64,000 bases of DNA from positions 1-64,000 of the forward strand of contig WNNJ02003535.1 of assembly GCA_012934845.2 (NCBI GenBank), given 5' to 3'. The notes under the pieces are model-generated. The model saw only the letters and a list, made by a program, of their open reading frames with translations. It was not told the origin of the DNA and searched no databases. Numbering within the stretch: the stretch's first letter is position 1; the number at the start of each line of letters is the position of its first letter. This DNA comes from Pomphorhynchus laevis. Taxonomy: Eukaryota > Acanthocephala > Palaeacanthocephala > Echinorhynchida > Pomphorhynchidae. The translations under genes and the position numbers were made by a program. Positions 10,215 to 21,124 of this stretch are shown piece after piece.

Positions 10215-10385
10215 TATAAAAATTTGGAAAATCAAACAAGAAACGATTATTCAATATTTCAATGGCAACTGCCATCATCACCAGTAAAATTAGTTACAAC
10301 TTTGTACATTAAAATAATATAAACATCTTTATATGTTGTGCCTAGCAACAAAATGGATAAATCAAATCAGCTAACTGAGTTTACG
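10215..10385 (-). mobile_element. Penelope-like 3' end, family PLE-A
   Basis: On the minus strand it reads TGATGATGGCAGTTGCCATTG then AAATATTG, close to the CTGATGA-hairpin-GAAA core of hammerhead-type motifs. Near-identical ends occur at 20750-20985 (minus) and 23250-23430 (plus), all with 'ttgtacattaaaataatat' or its complement next to the motif. No coding part is attached. Confidence 0.55.
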
Positions 10386-10482
10386 TATTTTATATAATTA
10401 TAAAATAAATCAAAACTTAATAATTAAATAATAAAATAAATAATGTTCTACAGCCATTTTTGCGTCCCCCAATGTCTGCAAA

Positions 10483-10564
10483 AATCTTGATACTATCAAG
10501 ATTAGCTCCAAGATACTAATCTTGAAGCGCTTGCTTAAACAGCAAGCGCTTCAAGATTAGTATC
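10483..10564. repeat. Fold-back duplication at the truncated end of the ubiquilin fragment
   Basis: Bases 10512-10535 and 10541-10564 are perfect 24-bp inverted copies around a 5-base loop. The left arm lies beyond the ubiquilin frame and the right arm is its last coding bases (DTNLEALA). Next to it, 10483-10492 and 10494-10503 form a 10-bp inverted repeat around one base. The 13-mer 'cccaatgtctgca' occurs both at 10468-10480 and at 10578-10590. The pattern fits snap-back copying at the end of a cDNA. Confidence 0.85.
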
Positions 10565-11950
10565 ACGGCTATGGAATCCCAATGTCTGCATTTGTACAAG
10601 TTCGGATGCGTAAAGTTGTTCTTGAGTTTGGTTTGGTTGTTGATTTGTCTGCTGATGTTGCTGGATATGAAGACGATCTAATGGTTGAAACAAAGAAGCA
10701 GTATAATCTTGATTTGAGTATTGTAAATTTTGAAATGCTGTTGTTGCATAAGCTGTTTGTCTATTGCTTTGTGATCGAATAGAATCCACATCAGATGAAG
10801 TAGGTTGACTGTTCATTTGATTATCGACTAGACCGCTTATATTTGAAGATATTAACTGTGAATATACTTTCGAGGATGTGTCCCTAAGACGAATTAGGTT
10901 CTTTAGAATTTGTACAATCGTCCTCAATGCTCGAGTATTTGTGCATAGAGCACGAATTTCAGGTATTGGCCACTGACTTATAAACTCATAAATTACACGA
11001 TGTACTTGTTCTCTTTGTCTTTCGTCCTGTATAAATTCATGTGTACGTAGCAGATTGAGTAGAATACCAGGATCGCGGATAGAATTATCCATGTTTGGGT
11101 AAAAACTGGATGCCCGCAACATGTCGATTAACATGCGAGGATTTTCAGCAGCGCCTACTAATAATTGTTGAGGGTTCATCGTAGAATACCGATTAGTGTT
11201 TTCGCTTGACGTAGATTGCAAAGGCGACTCTAAACGGTTTGAATTAGATACATATGATCTAGACGAATCGATTTGAAATGTAGTTTTCTGAGATGCCCCC
11301 GGGTTAGGCAGAAGGTTTGTATTTTTAGTTCCTACTTGACTAGTGTTAGCTGTACTATATGAGCTAGAATTAGTATTCAGAGGGTTATCGCCAAACTGCT
11401 CATGTGCCACATTAAGCATTGGTTCTTGAAAATCGCGATAAATTCTCTGTCGAACATTATATCCGCTTGGTAAACTCTCAAGGTTAATCAGGGCTCTATC
11501 ATGGTTTCTCGTAATTTCCTGTATAGTTGTAGGATTACGAATCATTTCCATTGTTTGACGCATTAAATCCGGATTGTTAACGAATTGTAAAACCTCGTGG
11601 TTCTGCTCCCTCACTCTTTGAATTTGTGGATTGTTAAGCTTAATTGAACTAAGCAATACAGGATTACTCATAAGTCCTTGAGTCAAATTATTACTTAGAA
11701 GATTTTGAATTGCATGTGGATTAGTCTGAATAGTGCCAAAAATATTTTGTTGTATTTCAGTAAAATTTGAATTTCCAAATAGAAGGCTCGAAAATGGTGC
11801 AAGTGGTAATCTGGATAATGTTGCAGTTCCATCGGTATGTTGATCAATATTCGGTTGATGCGATATCAACCCCTCCTTAATTGTTGGTGATTGCTGAAGT
11901 GATAAAGAAGCATTATATGATTGTGTAGATGTTTGTGATATGCCGAAGGT
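10535..11950 (-). pseudogene. Ubiquilin fragment, intronless, fused to retrotransposon copy 2
   Basis: An uninterrupted frame encodes the central and C-terminal part of ubiquilin, the shuttle that carries ubiquitinated proteins to the proteasome. Visible features are the first STI1 region with NPDLMRQTMEMIRNPTTIQE, then NHDRALINLESLPSGYN and FQEPMLNVAHEQFGDNPL, then a second STI1 region with NPRMLIDMLRAS, a Gln/Asn/Ser-rich linker, and the start of the UBA domain (LVQMQTLGFHSRDTNLEAL). The N-terminal ubiquitin-like domain is missing. The UBA stops about halfway, at the fold-back described above. The frame has no natural ATG at its upstream end and runs into the retrotransposon C-terminus in another frame near 11950. 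It has no introns and is therefore cDNA-derived. The open frame suggests that it is young. Confidence 0.85.
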
Positions 11951-13518
11951 CGTCGCGGAGACATGAGTTGCAGTACAGGCATGTCAACCTCAGAATGGTC
12001 GCCTTTGACGACGGAAGCTGTCCGAATTTTGGAGTCATAAACTACCTCAACTGACTGGGCCTCGGGCTGTGCAAGGTTGCTCATAGAAAAAAGTCGCGGA
12101 AATGGGTCGTCACAATCTTCAAGACTTTTCTCTAGTAAGGGTTGGCCCATCTCGTCAAGACTTTTAAGGATCGCTTTTGCATTTCCTCCTATCAGTACGA
12201 CGGACACGCGCTGAAATAACTGACCCGCTGTGCTGCAATACGGGGTACCGTTTCTACATGACATAGAACGAGCAATGAAACGAATTAGCTTTTCCCCTTG
12301 TGGGTTCCATCCTCCGTAAGTTTCAACAACTGCTGCCGTAAAACTGTATCCATTCTCCTCTAATTTGCGTTTATATTTCCTTTCCTTGACACATGTGGCA
12401 TACTTGCTTGCGGCATAGCCAGGGATCTCAGAAGCCATGGAAATATAAGCATTTTGTTGTGGTTTAGTTACGGCAAAATCAACTGCTAAAAGGAGGGTCC
12501 TTATAAAATAGAATGTCCGCCGGTCTCTCTCGCAAACCACGAACTAGGTTGGGTACCTCCTTTGCCACCCTCAATCCAGCAGAAACTGCTGCTTGAAAGA
12601 CTGTATCCCTCAAGCTATCATGTCGAATTCCAGGATGGCCTCCAAACTGACATGTTAAGGCGTGGAAGCCGAATTTTTCTGCCATCCTAAGGCAGCATCT
12701 GCATCGATAATCTATGTTGCAGAGAGACATCCCTAACCAAAGACGTAGTAGTACAACAAATTCATTTGGTGCCAAGTTCATATGTGTGACTTTGCTAGGG
12801 ACGGCCTGTAACCAAGCACACGCGCGTGGACATGAAACTGCCAATAATCGGGCAGTATTGAAACGATCGGCATTCTCCACTAGCCTGCGGCGCGACACTT
12901 CGTCAATGTGACAAGATAATCCTCGTTGATTTGTTTGCGGATTTCCTACATGTTGCGGAATAATAGATTTAACGAATTCGTACCCAGGGAAAGTTATAGG
13001 GTCAAGGTTTAATTGGCTAGCGACAGTGTCTACACTGGACAGGAAGGCTGCCTGAGAGTGTTGGAAGCAGCTTCGAAGGCCCAGTCCTCCCATCTTCAGC
13101 GGTAAGCAAGCTTGCATCCACGCCCACTTATCGGGTTGAATATAAGTGATATTGCTAAAACACTATAATATCAAGCGGTCGAACAAACGGAAAAACTCTT
13201 TGGCGAAGGCGGGGTCTATAGTGCGCATTAAATGGTTTACCCGTGGAGCGGATGCGCAGCTACGAAGCAAGAAGAATGCAACTTGTGGGTCAGGGAGATT
13301 TTCGAGCGAGTCCAGAGTTTGACGCAGGGATGGTAGAACAACATCGACAAGGTATCCCGAACAATGTTCCTTAGACCCGATGGGACTTCCAAGAATTGTA
13401 AAGTTTTTTGTGGTGTTGACCAATGTGATCCATGGGCATCTGTTCTTTATCAAGTCGACCTTGTCTGCCCTACCAATTACTTCGGTCTTTTTCCAGTTAA
13501 TAGACAGTCCAATTGCAA
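11951..13518 (-). pseudogene. REL-type retrotransposon, copy 2 (5'-truncated)
   Basis: Closely related to the 1334-5560 protein from its residue about 543 onward. The copy starts with AIGLSINWKKTEVIG (about 13514) and includes LPLKMGGLGLRSC, the Cys-His knuckle (CRCCLRMAEKFGFHALTC), RPADIL and AVDFAV. It ends after FIARSMSCRNG and GNAKAILKSL near 11950. The zinc finger and most of the reverse transcriptase are absent, the usual 5' truncation of target-primed insertion. Lesions are few: a stop at about 13163-13165 and a one-base insertion near 12490 (within DPP-LAVDFAV) that shifts the frame. The ubiquilin fragment follows directly in the same orientation. The element lies antisense in an intron of the LRR gene. 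Confidence 0.85.
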
Positions 13519-13589
13519 GAAAATTGTTTTAAGGTTTTTTATAATTTATATCGCGTTAAAATTAATAGTTGAAATTTAGAATAAAAGTC

Positions 13590-14224
13590 ATTTTTATGAA
13601 TTGGCTAATAAAAAACAGACGTTGTACCATAATAAGGATTAGAGGTCATCAGGATGAACTGCTATGCTATCAGGTTTTGACTCCTAACTCCTCTACCCAA
13701 CATAGCAGCTGGGCCGAATACATGCTAATGATGTATCTCCTCTGATAAAACTATCTAGTATCTTATTCTAATACAAAGTATATTATTTATAATAAATCCA
13801 TAAAAATTTGCCACTTAAGAGTTTAAATTTATTCTTTATATTATTGTGTTGATTTATATATTTTACTATTTTCTGCTTGATGTTATTTTTATAGTAACCT
13901 AGTTTAAAATATGTATCTATTAAATTATTTAAATGATTTTGAAGAAAACCAATATCGTTACAAATTGTTGCAATTCTTAAAATTTCATTATTTTAATGTA
14001 TTATATTTTATATTATATGGTATGCATGAATGCTCATGCAAAAATATGTTTCTTGTAAATTTAAATATGATATCTTTACGATATGAATAAAAAGTAGTTT
14101 TAATTGATGTTAATTCAATGCTCATATCAAGATATATACTTTCTTTATCATTAATATTGGTTTTATTAAGAATAAGGCTACCTTGATAAATATGTTCGCA
14201 TATTGAATAAAAATTATTTCAGCT
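13590..14224 (-). mobile_element. Penelope-like element remnant, family PLE-B
   Basis: Read on the minus strand, 14220-14090 encodes a piece like GSLILNKTNINDKES, shared with the better RT fragment at 17160-17390. The 3' side, at 13615-13800, carries the structured terminal repeat seen again at about 30680-31030 and 52190-52420. Retrotransposon copy 3 starts exactly where this fragment stops (14225), so that insertion seems to have landed in it. Confidence 0.6.
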
Positions 14225-15969
14225 AAGCCAAACATATACAAGGAGTTCATAGACCTTGCTAGATCCGGAAACTACAGCAAAGCGATGCGTTGTCTTACTT
14301 CGAGCGGAACTTGGGCCATATCCTCTTTGACGAGAGAAAAGTTGAAAAGTCTACATCCTACTTGTAGCACAACCGCAGGAATTCATTTTCCAAGGTCTCA
14401 ACCGATATCACTCGATTCAGAAGCAGTTTTGTCTGCCATAAAGTCATTTCCCTCCTCTACCTCACCTGGTTGTCTTGGATTGCGTCCTGAACACCTCTAG
14501 GACATGCTATCTGTATATCGTGGCAATCTCCTAGCCCGTCTGACGAGTTTGGTAAACCATCTGTTGGCCGGTCTTGGACCTCCTGTCATGTCCACTTATC
14601 TTTCTAGCGCCAATTTAATAGCGTTAAATAAACGATGTGGTGGCATCCGACCAATTGCAGTCCGTAAAACGATACGTCGACTGTGTGCTAAGTGCATTCG
14701 CCAAAAGCTACGGAAGGATTTCCTCGACACACTTTACCCTTATCAAGCTGGTGTGGCTTCGCCTAATGGTATGGAGAGTATCATTCACCAAGTTAAACGC
14801 CTTCACATGAAAAAAGCCGATGACGCTGATTGGGTATGGTTGAAGGTCGATGTTAAGAATGTCTTTAACACTTTGAGACACGAAGCCTTCATTCACGCTG
14901 TGGACAATCTTTTTCCTGAATGCGCGCCCAGTGTCAGATGGTGTTACGAACAGTCATCGTACCTACAGTTGGTCGGTCAGAACCCTTTACAATCTTCATG
15001 CGGCGTGCAGCAGGGTGATCCGTTTGGACCAATATTATTCTCGTTAGCTATTCAGCCGATTATAAAACAACTTGACTTAACCCCCGGTATTCAATTCAAC
15101 CGATGGTATTTAAACGACGGGATCATCGGTGGAACTGTGCAATCCATAGCCAAGGGTTTGGCTCTTTTATCGGATGCCTTCGATCGTCTAGACATAAAGC
15201 TAAACTGGCAGAAAACAGAGATAATCGGCAGTCTGGAAGCCGTAAGAGCAGTGCAGTCTAATTTTTCTGAAGCAATGACGTTGAATGATTCTACAAGCTT
15301 CACTTAACTGGGAACGACAATTGGTAGCGAGGATTTTTGTGCTTTACACCTTACACTTGAAGATTTGCTGGGTATTATTATAGACCTCGAGACTTTAGCT
15401 GAGATTCCAGACCCACAGGTCGCGTATCTCTTTCTGTGAAATTGCATTTCTGCTTCTCGAGTGAGCAATTTTTTGCGAACGGTAAATCCTTCTTCACTTT
15501 CCGTTTTGAGTCACCTTGACGATGCAATTGCCAATGCACTGTGCGAAATAATCGGTATTTCATTGGACAGGCGCACGCGATCTAACGCAACATTGCCTTT
15601 GCGGATGGGCGGCCTTGGTCTTCGGGATTGCCTTACGCATGCACCAGTGGCTTTCGTAGCGAGCATCGCATACGTCGCTAAGAGTTTGGGACTTGACCCA
15701 ATAGATTTTCCAAGTTTCTCTTCGACGCTTCAGTCCCTCGCCATCAGTTACCCTATCGTCTTTGATGCAGACATCTCATCGGCCAGTGTCCCCAGCCAAG
15801 TTAGGTTAAGCTCCATAATAAATAAGGAGCGTCTCTCTAAACTGATAGAGGTGTCAAGCACGTTTGATGCTGCCTGTCTTTTATCCATAGGATGCCCACA
15901 CGCGAGCGCCTGGTTCCACGCTATTCCCAACAAAATAAACTCATTGAGCATGTCACCTGCGGAGTCAAA
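14225..15969 (+). pseudogene. REL-type retrotransposon, copy 3 (divergent, no endonuclease)
   Basis: Homologous to the 1334-5560 protein from residue about 223 (ARSGNYSKAMRCLTSS) to about 792 (MSPAES). RT landmarks are ALNKRCGGIRPIAV, WVWLKVDVKNVFN, GVQQGDPFGPILF and RWYLNDGIIGG. The second of these catalytic boxes is YLND, so one metal-binding aspartate has become asparagine. Stops occur at about 14501, 15305 and 15437. The zinc finger is missing at the 5' side. The Cys-His knuckle and endonuclease are missing at the 3' side, where the sequence passes within about 70 bases into apoptosis-inducing factor. It is more diverged from copy 1 than copy 2 is and represents another subfamily. Confidence 0.85.
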
Positions 15970-16037
15970 TAGAGTCAGTCGAACTTGCATGCACTTAAGC
16001 ATCCAAATACCCCGATATAAAAATTTAACTAATCTGT

Positions 16038-16831
16038 TATCACAAGAAAGGTACTCTTGGACAGATGCTGCCGTCTGGGTTCGTGCAGAGATGTAGGCAA
16101 GCTCTTGAATCCGTCGACTTCAGGATTATTCAGAGTCCTGGAATTATAAAATTTGATCAAAAACGAAAAAATCAGCTACTCGTTAAGTTTAAGTGCGATG
16201 ACGTATTTCCCCGACAGGAAGTGGCAGATATGATATTTCTAGCAGACATGGACATCGTTGACGCCACGATTGAACGCCGCGGACTTATTGAAGCAGGGGA
16301 TGATTCCACTTACATAACGGGACCTGAACTTCGCATTTTCGATAACATATGGTGCGTTGGCAACGCGTGCAACTTATATGATGTAATGACAAAATATTGA
16401 TCAGGTTGGACTCACCACGAGGGAAGTGTTACGACTGGAAGTGTTGCTGCAACCAACATAAGCTTTGATAATATCGCAAATTACCGACAACAAATTCCGT
16501 GGCTTGACATTGGTAAAGATATGAGTATTGACAGTGTCGGCCGAGTGCACAGCAGCCTGGATGTTGACAGCGTTCTGTTTCACTTTCAGGATTGCTCAAA
16601 ATACGAAATCAACAGAGACGAGAGGGTACCGGAGAACGGATATCAGGCGATACTGATTTATTACGTTAACGACAAAGTTGCAGGTATTGTCCTTTGGGGC
16701 ATTGTGAGAAAGATTCGGATGGCTCGGCAGATTATCTCAGAGCAGCGACACAAATCTGAAATTTAGGACCTGGCGAGGCGAATTATGAGCTTTGACAAAG
16801 ATTACGGTACCAAAGAAACGCTTGAGTGAGA
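16038..16831 (+). pseudogene. Apoptosis-inducing factor (AIF) C-terminal fragment, intronless
   Basis: The frame through ATG 16065 reads KKGTLGQMLPSGFVQ, then VDFRIIQSPGIIKF, then DIVDATIERRGLIEA, then LRIFDNIWCVGNACNLYDV. After a TGA at 16398-16400 it continues with HHEGSVTTGSVAA and MSIDSVGRVHSSLD. The end reads ILIYYVNDKVAGIVLWGI and ARQIISEQ. This order matches the FAD/NADH-binding and C-terminal domains of the mitochondrial flavoprotein AIF (AIFM1). A second in-frame stop (about 16763-16765) precedes DLARRIMSFDKDYG and a natural-looking end at about 16828. It has no introns, it follows retrotransposon copy 3 directly in the same orientation, and it includes the gene's own stop. It is probably cDNA from the 3' part of a host mRNA. 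Confidence 0.8.
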
Positions 16832-17061
16832 TTAGGAGTTGAGTGAATATATGGATGCTATCTTCATGTGACTTTAAGGATTGTGTTTAACCTAATTTTA
16901 TGATACTTATATCATAAAATTATTTTGAAATAATTATTATTAATTTTATAACGAAGGAGTCTAGTTGGATTAATTTGTTCCCTTATTGGATAAAAATTAT
17001 TATCCAATATTATACGCTAAGGACGTATTTCCTCTGATTAAATTTAATTATATTATAAAAT
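16832..17061. other. AT-rich tail after the AIF fragment
   Basis: Possibly the AIF 3' UTR, followed by a partial PLE-B terminal repeat at about 16960-17045 (sharing 'acgctaa' and 'gtatttcctctgat' with the copy at 30900-31030). There is no coding content. Confidence 0.4.
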
Positions 17062-17603
17062 TTCATATGTTTCTTGTAAATTTAAATGTCATCTTTACGA
17101 TATAAATTAATAGAAGTTTTAGTTAATGTTAATTTAATGTTCATATCTAGATATACACTTTATTTATCATTAATATTGGTTTTATTAAGAATGAGGCTAC
17201 CTAGATAAATTTGTTCGGTTATTGAATAAAAATTATTAGAATTTAATACACATATATCATCAATGCATCGAAACATGTATTTCATATATTTATATTGTTT
17301 AGGTTTAGTTTTAACACAGTTATTAACAAATTCATATTCTCTAAAGCTTAAAAACAAGTCAGCTATAATTGGGCTACTATTACCACCCATTGGAACACCT
17401 TTTACTTGTCTAAATATAGATGTCCCTACATTGTTAATTTATATATTTTACTATTTTCGGCTTGATGTTATTAAAATTTCATTATTTAATGTATTTTATT
17501 TTATATTATATGGTGTGCATGAATGCTCATGCAATAATATGTTTATTGTAAATTTAAATATGTCATCTTTACGATATAAATTAAATGTAGTTTTAATTGA
17601 ATA
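17062..17603 (-). pseudogene. Penelope-like reverse transcriptase fragment, family PLE-B
   Basis: On the minus strand the frame runs from IFRQVKGVPMGGNSSP through IIADLFLSFREYEFV to YMFRCIDDICVLNSNN. These are the RT motifs preceding and including the catalytic 'IDD' box of Penelope-like elements. After it comes GSLILNKTNINDKES. The fragment covers only the palm region and has no GIY-YIG endonuclease. Flanks at 17062-17260 and 17440-17603 repeat pieces found at 13850-14224. Penelope-like RTs are related to telomerase RT. Confidence 0.75.
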
Positions 17604-17699
17604 AATAAATGAAGAATTTCTCAATAAAAATAAAACATGGTGATGAATATAAATAAATAACAGGTCAGTTACAGAAAATCAAAGGAAATAAACAATACA

Positions 17700-19209
17700 G
17701 CAAGTGAAGTCTTCTTCCTTGATCACGGCCTCAAATCCAGGGGGATCTGAGCCCCCAATCGAAAAACGCTGCTTTCCGAATGAAACACCCGGGGTCTTTC
17801 ACCCCCCCCCGAAGAATCCAGTCAGTACGGACTTTGCTGGGTAAACGAGAGACGAGGAGCTTAAGAAACCTTAGTGTTTGCTCTGGGGGAAGTCCTCTCG
17901 AAAAAAAGACTAATCCCGAGATAGCTCAAGTGCCCCACAGGCGCAATCGAATTTTCCCTATCAATGACAGATGCTGGGCCCGTTTCGGGGCCCATCAAGC
18001 TTTCTTCAGAATACGTTTGAGTCTATTCATGTATTCTTTCGCCGACCAGTTCACCGTAACGGTGAACCCTATGTAATTTACTCGATTTGTGAAGGTGGGA
18101 AGTGGTTCATAGGCGAATATGGAGGAGAGCGCAGAGAGTGCGAGTCTCTTAAGTTTTTGATTTGTAGCAGGGGAGCCATGAAAGATCACCACCTGCGATT
18201 TTGTAGAGTTTAAAATAAGATTGGATTCTGGTAATTGGTTTTTTAATCTTAAAAAGAAGCGGCTGATGTCAGAGACTACGTCTTTACACCTGTGTCCAGC
18301 GAACAGGGTTGTAGTGTCATCAGCGTTCATCTATAGACGTTTTTTACGTTTTAATATTTTGAAGAGGTTAATGCAGGCACCACGGTATAAGATAGTAGAG
18401 AGGGGATCCTTAAGGCACACCCGTAATCGGGTAGAACTGACGCGCATCAGGGCCGTCTTCATAAAAATATCGCTTAGTATACAGCAATATCTCCACTCCG
18501 TTCACAATTCTCGCTAGAACCCGAGGGACCTGAGAGAAGAGATCACAAAGGGAATGGAGATTCGGTCAAATGCAGCAGAAAAATCGAGGAAACCAGCCAC
18601 AACAAGACTATGGCTGTTATCCCGACAATTTAAGCAACCACCTGGAGTGAAGAAGTATAATTTCGAGGATAGAATTTGTAGATGTGCAATGAAAGGTAGG
18701 GGAAGGTGGTTTGTAAATAAGATAACCGTTCCTAACTCTGCGAAGTGCTGCGTTGATTTAACGACCAATTCCGTCGTTAAAGTCTCCAAGTATCAAGTCA
18801 AAGCTGCTGTCAATAATACCATCCAGGAGGTCACGGTTCTTGTGAATCTTCCCTGGACGAATGTAGACATTGGCCAGACTGAGGCGTTTATTGTTCTTAC
18901 TGAGTGAAACTACCAGACAAGACAGGGCTGGACATGAGTAGTTTAGCAGGAGGGAGGACTGTAAAGAGCACTTAACTAAGGTCAAGAGTCCTTGATATGA
19001 AGAGGAGTGAAGAGGGGTTATGTACGGAGTATAGTGGGAACATATATGCTTTGGAATAAATCAAGTTATGTCCTGGGGAGACGGATAGAACGCGTCTCCT
19101 GAAGAACTATAACATCTGCATCTCTACCGGATAGAAGTCTAAGGGCAGAAGCAACTCTCGAATTCCACTGAAGGATATTCAATGAAAAAGGCTCACAAGT
19201 GCTCTGCAT
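17700..19209 (-). pseudogene. LINE-B copy L2, ORF2 (APE endonuclease and reverse transcriptase), internally deleted
   Basis: ORF2 appears to start with ATG at 19209 (minus). It opens with SLNILQWNSRVASALRLL and DADVIVLQETRSIRLP, the N-terminal catalytic motifs of APE-type LINE endonucleases. Further on come KRLSLANVYIRPG and LILGDFND. At about 18629 the endonuclease (LLHSRWLLK register) jumps straight to SHSLVVAGFLDFSAAFDRIS of the reverse transcriptase. About 1 kb that is present in the copy at 59.7-60.66 kb is therefore missing. The active-site box is altered to NADD (18330). The 3' end reaches 'gatttgaggccgtgatcaag' at about 17720. Several frameshifts are present, so the copy is inactive. 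Confidence 0.8.
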
Positions 19210-19229
19210 TGTGATGAATTAGTTGGATA

Positions 19230-20220
19230 AGGGATTGCCTACCCAGACAGAGCTAGGTGCAGGAAGTTTCCCTTCTCACCACTATCCCTACCTGGGGTAC
19301 GTACATGCCCCTGGGCAACTTTGTCTTCATTTCTTTGGCGCTGCTTCTGCTTCTCGATGAGTTTGCCAATTTTGATTGGGGGATGGGATGAGCCGATGTC
19401 CCCCTTTTATTTGAGGTTTTCGCAATTGCTATAGGAATCTCCTTGTAAGAGCACAGATTTGAAATCAGAGCAGTAATCATGCATTGGAGTTCCCTCTGAA
19501 ATGAAGCCATTCTCTCGTCAACTATTTTTAGACGATCGCTGTCGTTCATCCGAGTGGAAGCAGCTGAAGCGAAGGAATCAGGGACTGACTTCACAACCTT
19601 GCTAACGTTTAGGAACTTGTCTTTATAAGCCTTGAAGAAGTAGCACTTTCTGCACCAGGCGGGATGAACCCCACCGCAGTTGGATCAGGCTGGACTGGAA
19701 TCGCAGGAAAGAGAAGACTGAAGGGAGGGATACTCCAACTTCCCACACCTCCTACAGAAAGACACTGGAGGCCTAGTGCCCCCATTTATGGCACTGGCTG
19801 CAGTGCGGGAATGTAAATTCGTCCTTGTCAATAAGCAGAAACGTAAGTTGAACCCCATAAACGGGTTATAACTGGAATTGGCCAGGATTTCCCCCTGTTC
19901 CACCGAAGTGGAGCTGAAGCCAACTGGTATCGGGTTACTAGACTTGCTAGTGATCGAAGGGAAATTAGTTAATTTGAAGGACTTTTCCAACAACTGTATG
20001 TCTGACTTATCCATGTGACAGGGAAGGCCAGTGATTTTGACCGTCTCCTGTATCGGTTTTTCAAGTAGTTCTCCTAGATTGGAGAGTTCGTTGTGAAAAA
20101 AAATTTAATATATTCTGCAGCCAAGTCAGAAGAAGAGAATTAGATTTTTATCTGAGTATCAAACAGTTTAACCGAATTGAATATTATTCTGTTTGGAAAC
20201 GAGGCGCAGAACTTTCTTAG
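19230..20220 (-). pseudogene. LINE-B copy L2, ORF1 (gag-like, zinc knuckle)
   Basis: A minus-strand frame interrupted by one stop near 19685 encodes KPIQETVKITGLPCHMDKSD and later NPFMGFNLRFCLLTRTNLHS, then a zinc-knuckle region: FCRRCGKLEYPSLQ and, past the stop, NCGGVHPAWCRKC. It ends with a charged segment near KSVPDSFASAAS. Cys-rich knuckle ORF1 proteins are typical of Jockey/I-type LINEs and bind element RNA. ORF2 begins a few tens of bases downstream. Confidence 0.65.
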
Positions 20221-20719
20221 AAAAATGTTAAATAGCAGGTGCCTTTCTGTGGGCCTTTTTTATATTTATAATTACCAAATTCTTTTATTTTGGAACGGGG
20301 GAAGGAATTGCCCATCTTGAACAACACACAAAACTTCACTTAATTCAGTCGTTGTAGATTCAGAAATATTTACCTTTCTACTGTCTGTGGGCAGACATTT
20401 GGGTAGATGCCATTTGAGCAGATTTTGAGTGCAAAATAGTATTCGTTTGATCAGCTCCGACGTTTATTTTTAGCATTCAGTGATGATTTAATAATCTCTA
20501 ATTGATGTTAATTTAATGATCATATAATTTAATGTTCATTAAGTAAAAAAATACACAACAAAAGAAGGCACTCAAACAGTAAAAACATCACATAATAAAT
20601 TCAGCTACCTGATACTATTTGCAATCTAAATGGTTTTGTCAAGCAATCGATTAGTAATGGTGAGATTAAGGCTCAATTCAACACCAAACTCATTAAAGAC
20701 AAAACCGTATTAAGCTACA
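20221..20719. other. Unassigned spacer between repeats
   Basis: Mixed AT-rich DNA with no frame above about 60 codons. It may contain the 5' UTR of LINE-B copy L2. Nothing else could be supported. Confidence 0.3.
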
Positions 20720-20985
20720 ACACAACTAACAATCATATTTTATTTTATATGAACCAAGAAAATCAAGCAAGAAATCGATTATTCAATATTTCAATGGCAA
20801 CTTCTATCATCAGTAAAAATAGTTTAAACTTTGTACATTAAAATAATATATACAAGTATTTATATAATGAGCATCGCTAAAAAATTGATAAAAGTAAGAA
20901 AAACACAAACAAAATTAAGCGATCAAACAGTAAAACCATCACGTAATAGCGCTAAGCAAAACATTAACATTATCAAACATAAGAA
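20720..20985 (-). mobile_element. Penelope-like 3' end, family PLE-A
   Basis: On the minus strand CTGATGATAGAAGTTGCCAT is followed by TGAAATATTG (about 20813-20785). It shares flanks with the PLE-A ends at 10215-10385 and 23250-23430. The stem is weakened here relative to the other two copies. Confidence 0.55.
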
Positions 20986-21124
20986 CTAAAATCAAAATAA
21001 TAATGATAAAGGTTTTCTTAAATAACAACAAATGAGATACCATAACACCAACAAGTCAAAGTCAACAAAGAGTCAAAACCAATAAGTCGCAGTCGTCATT
21101 AATTGTCAATCATCGTTTTCTTTC

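Noticed and set aside
13615-13800. Hammerhead ribozyme in the PLE-B terminal repeat
   Set aside because: CTGATGA-like and GAAA-like strings occur, but not in an order that encloses a stem II; only covarying hairpins can be supported.
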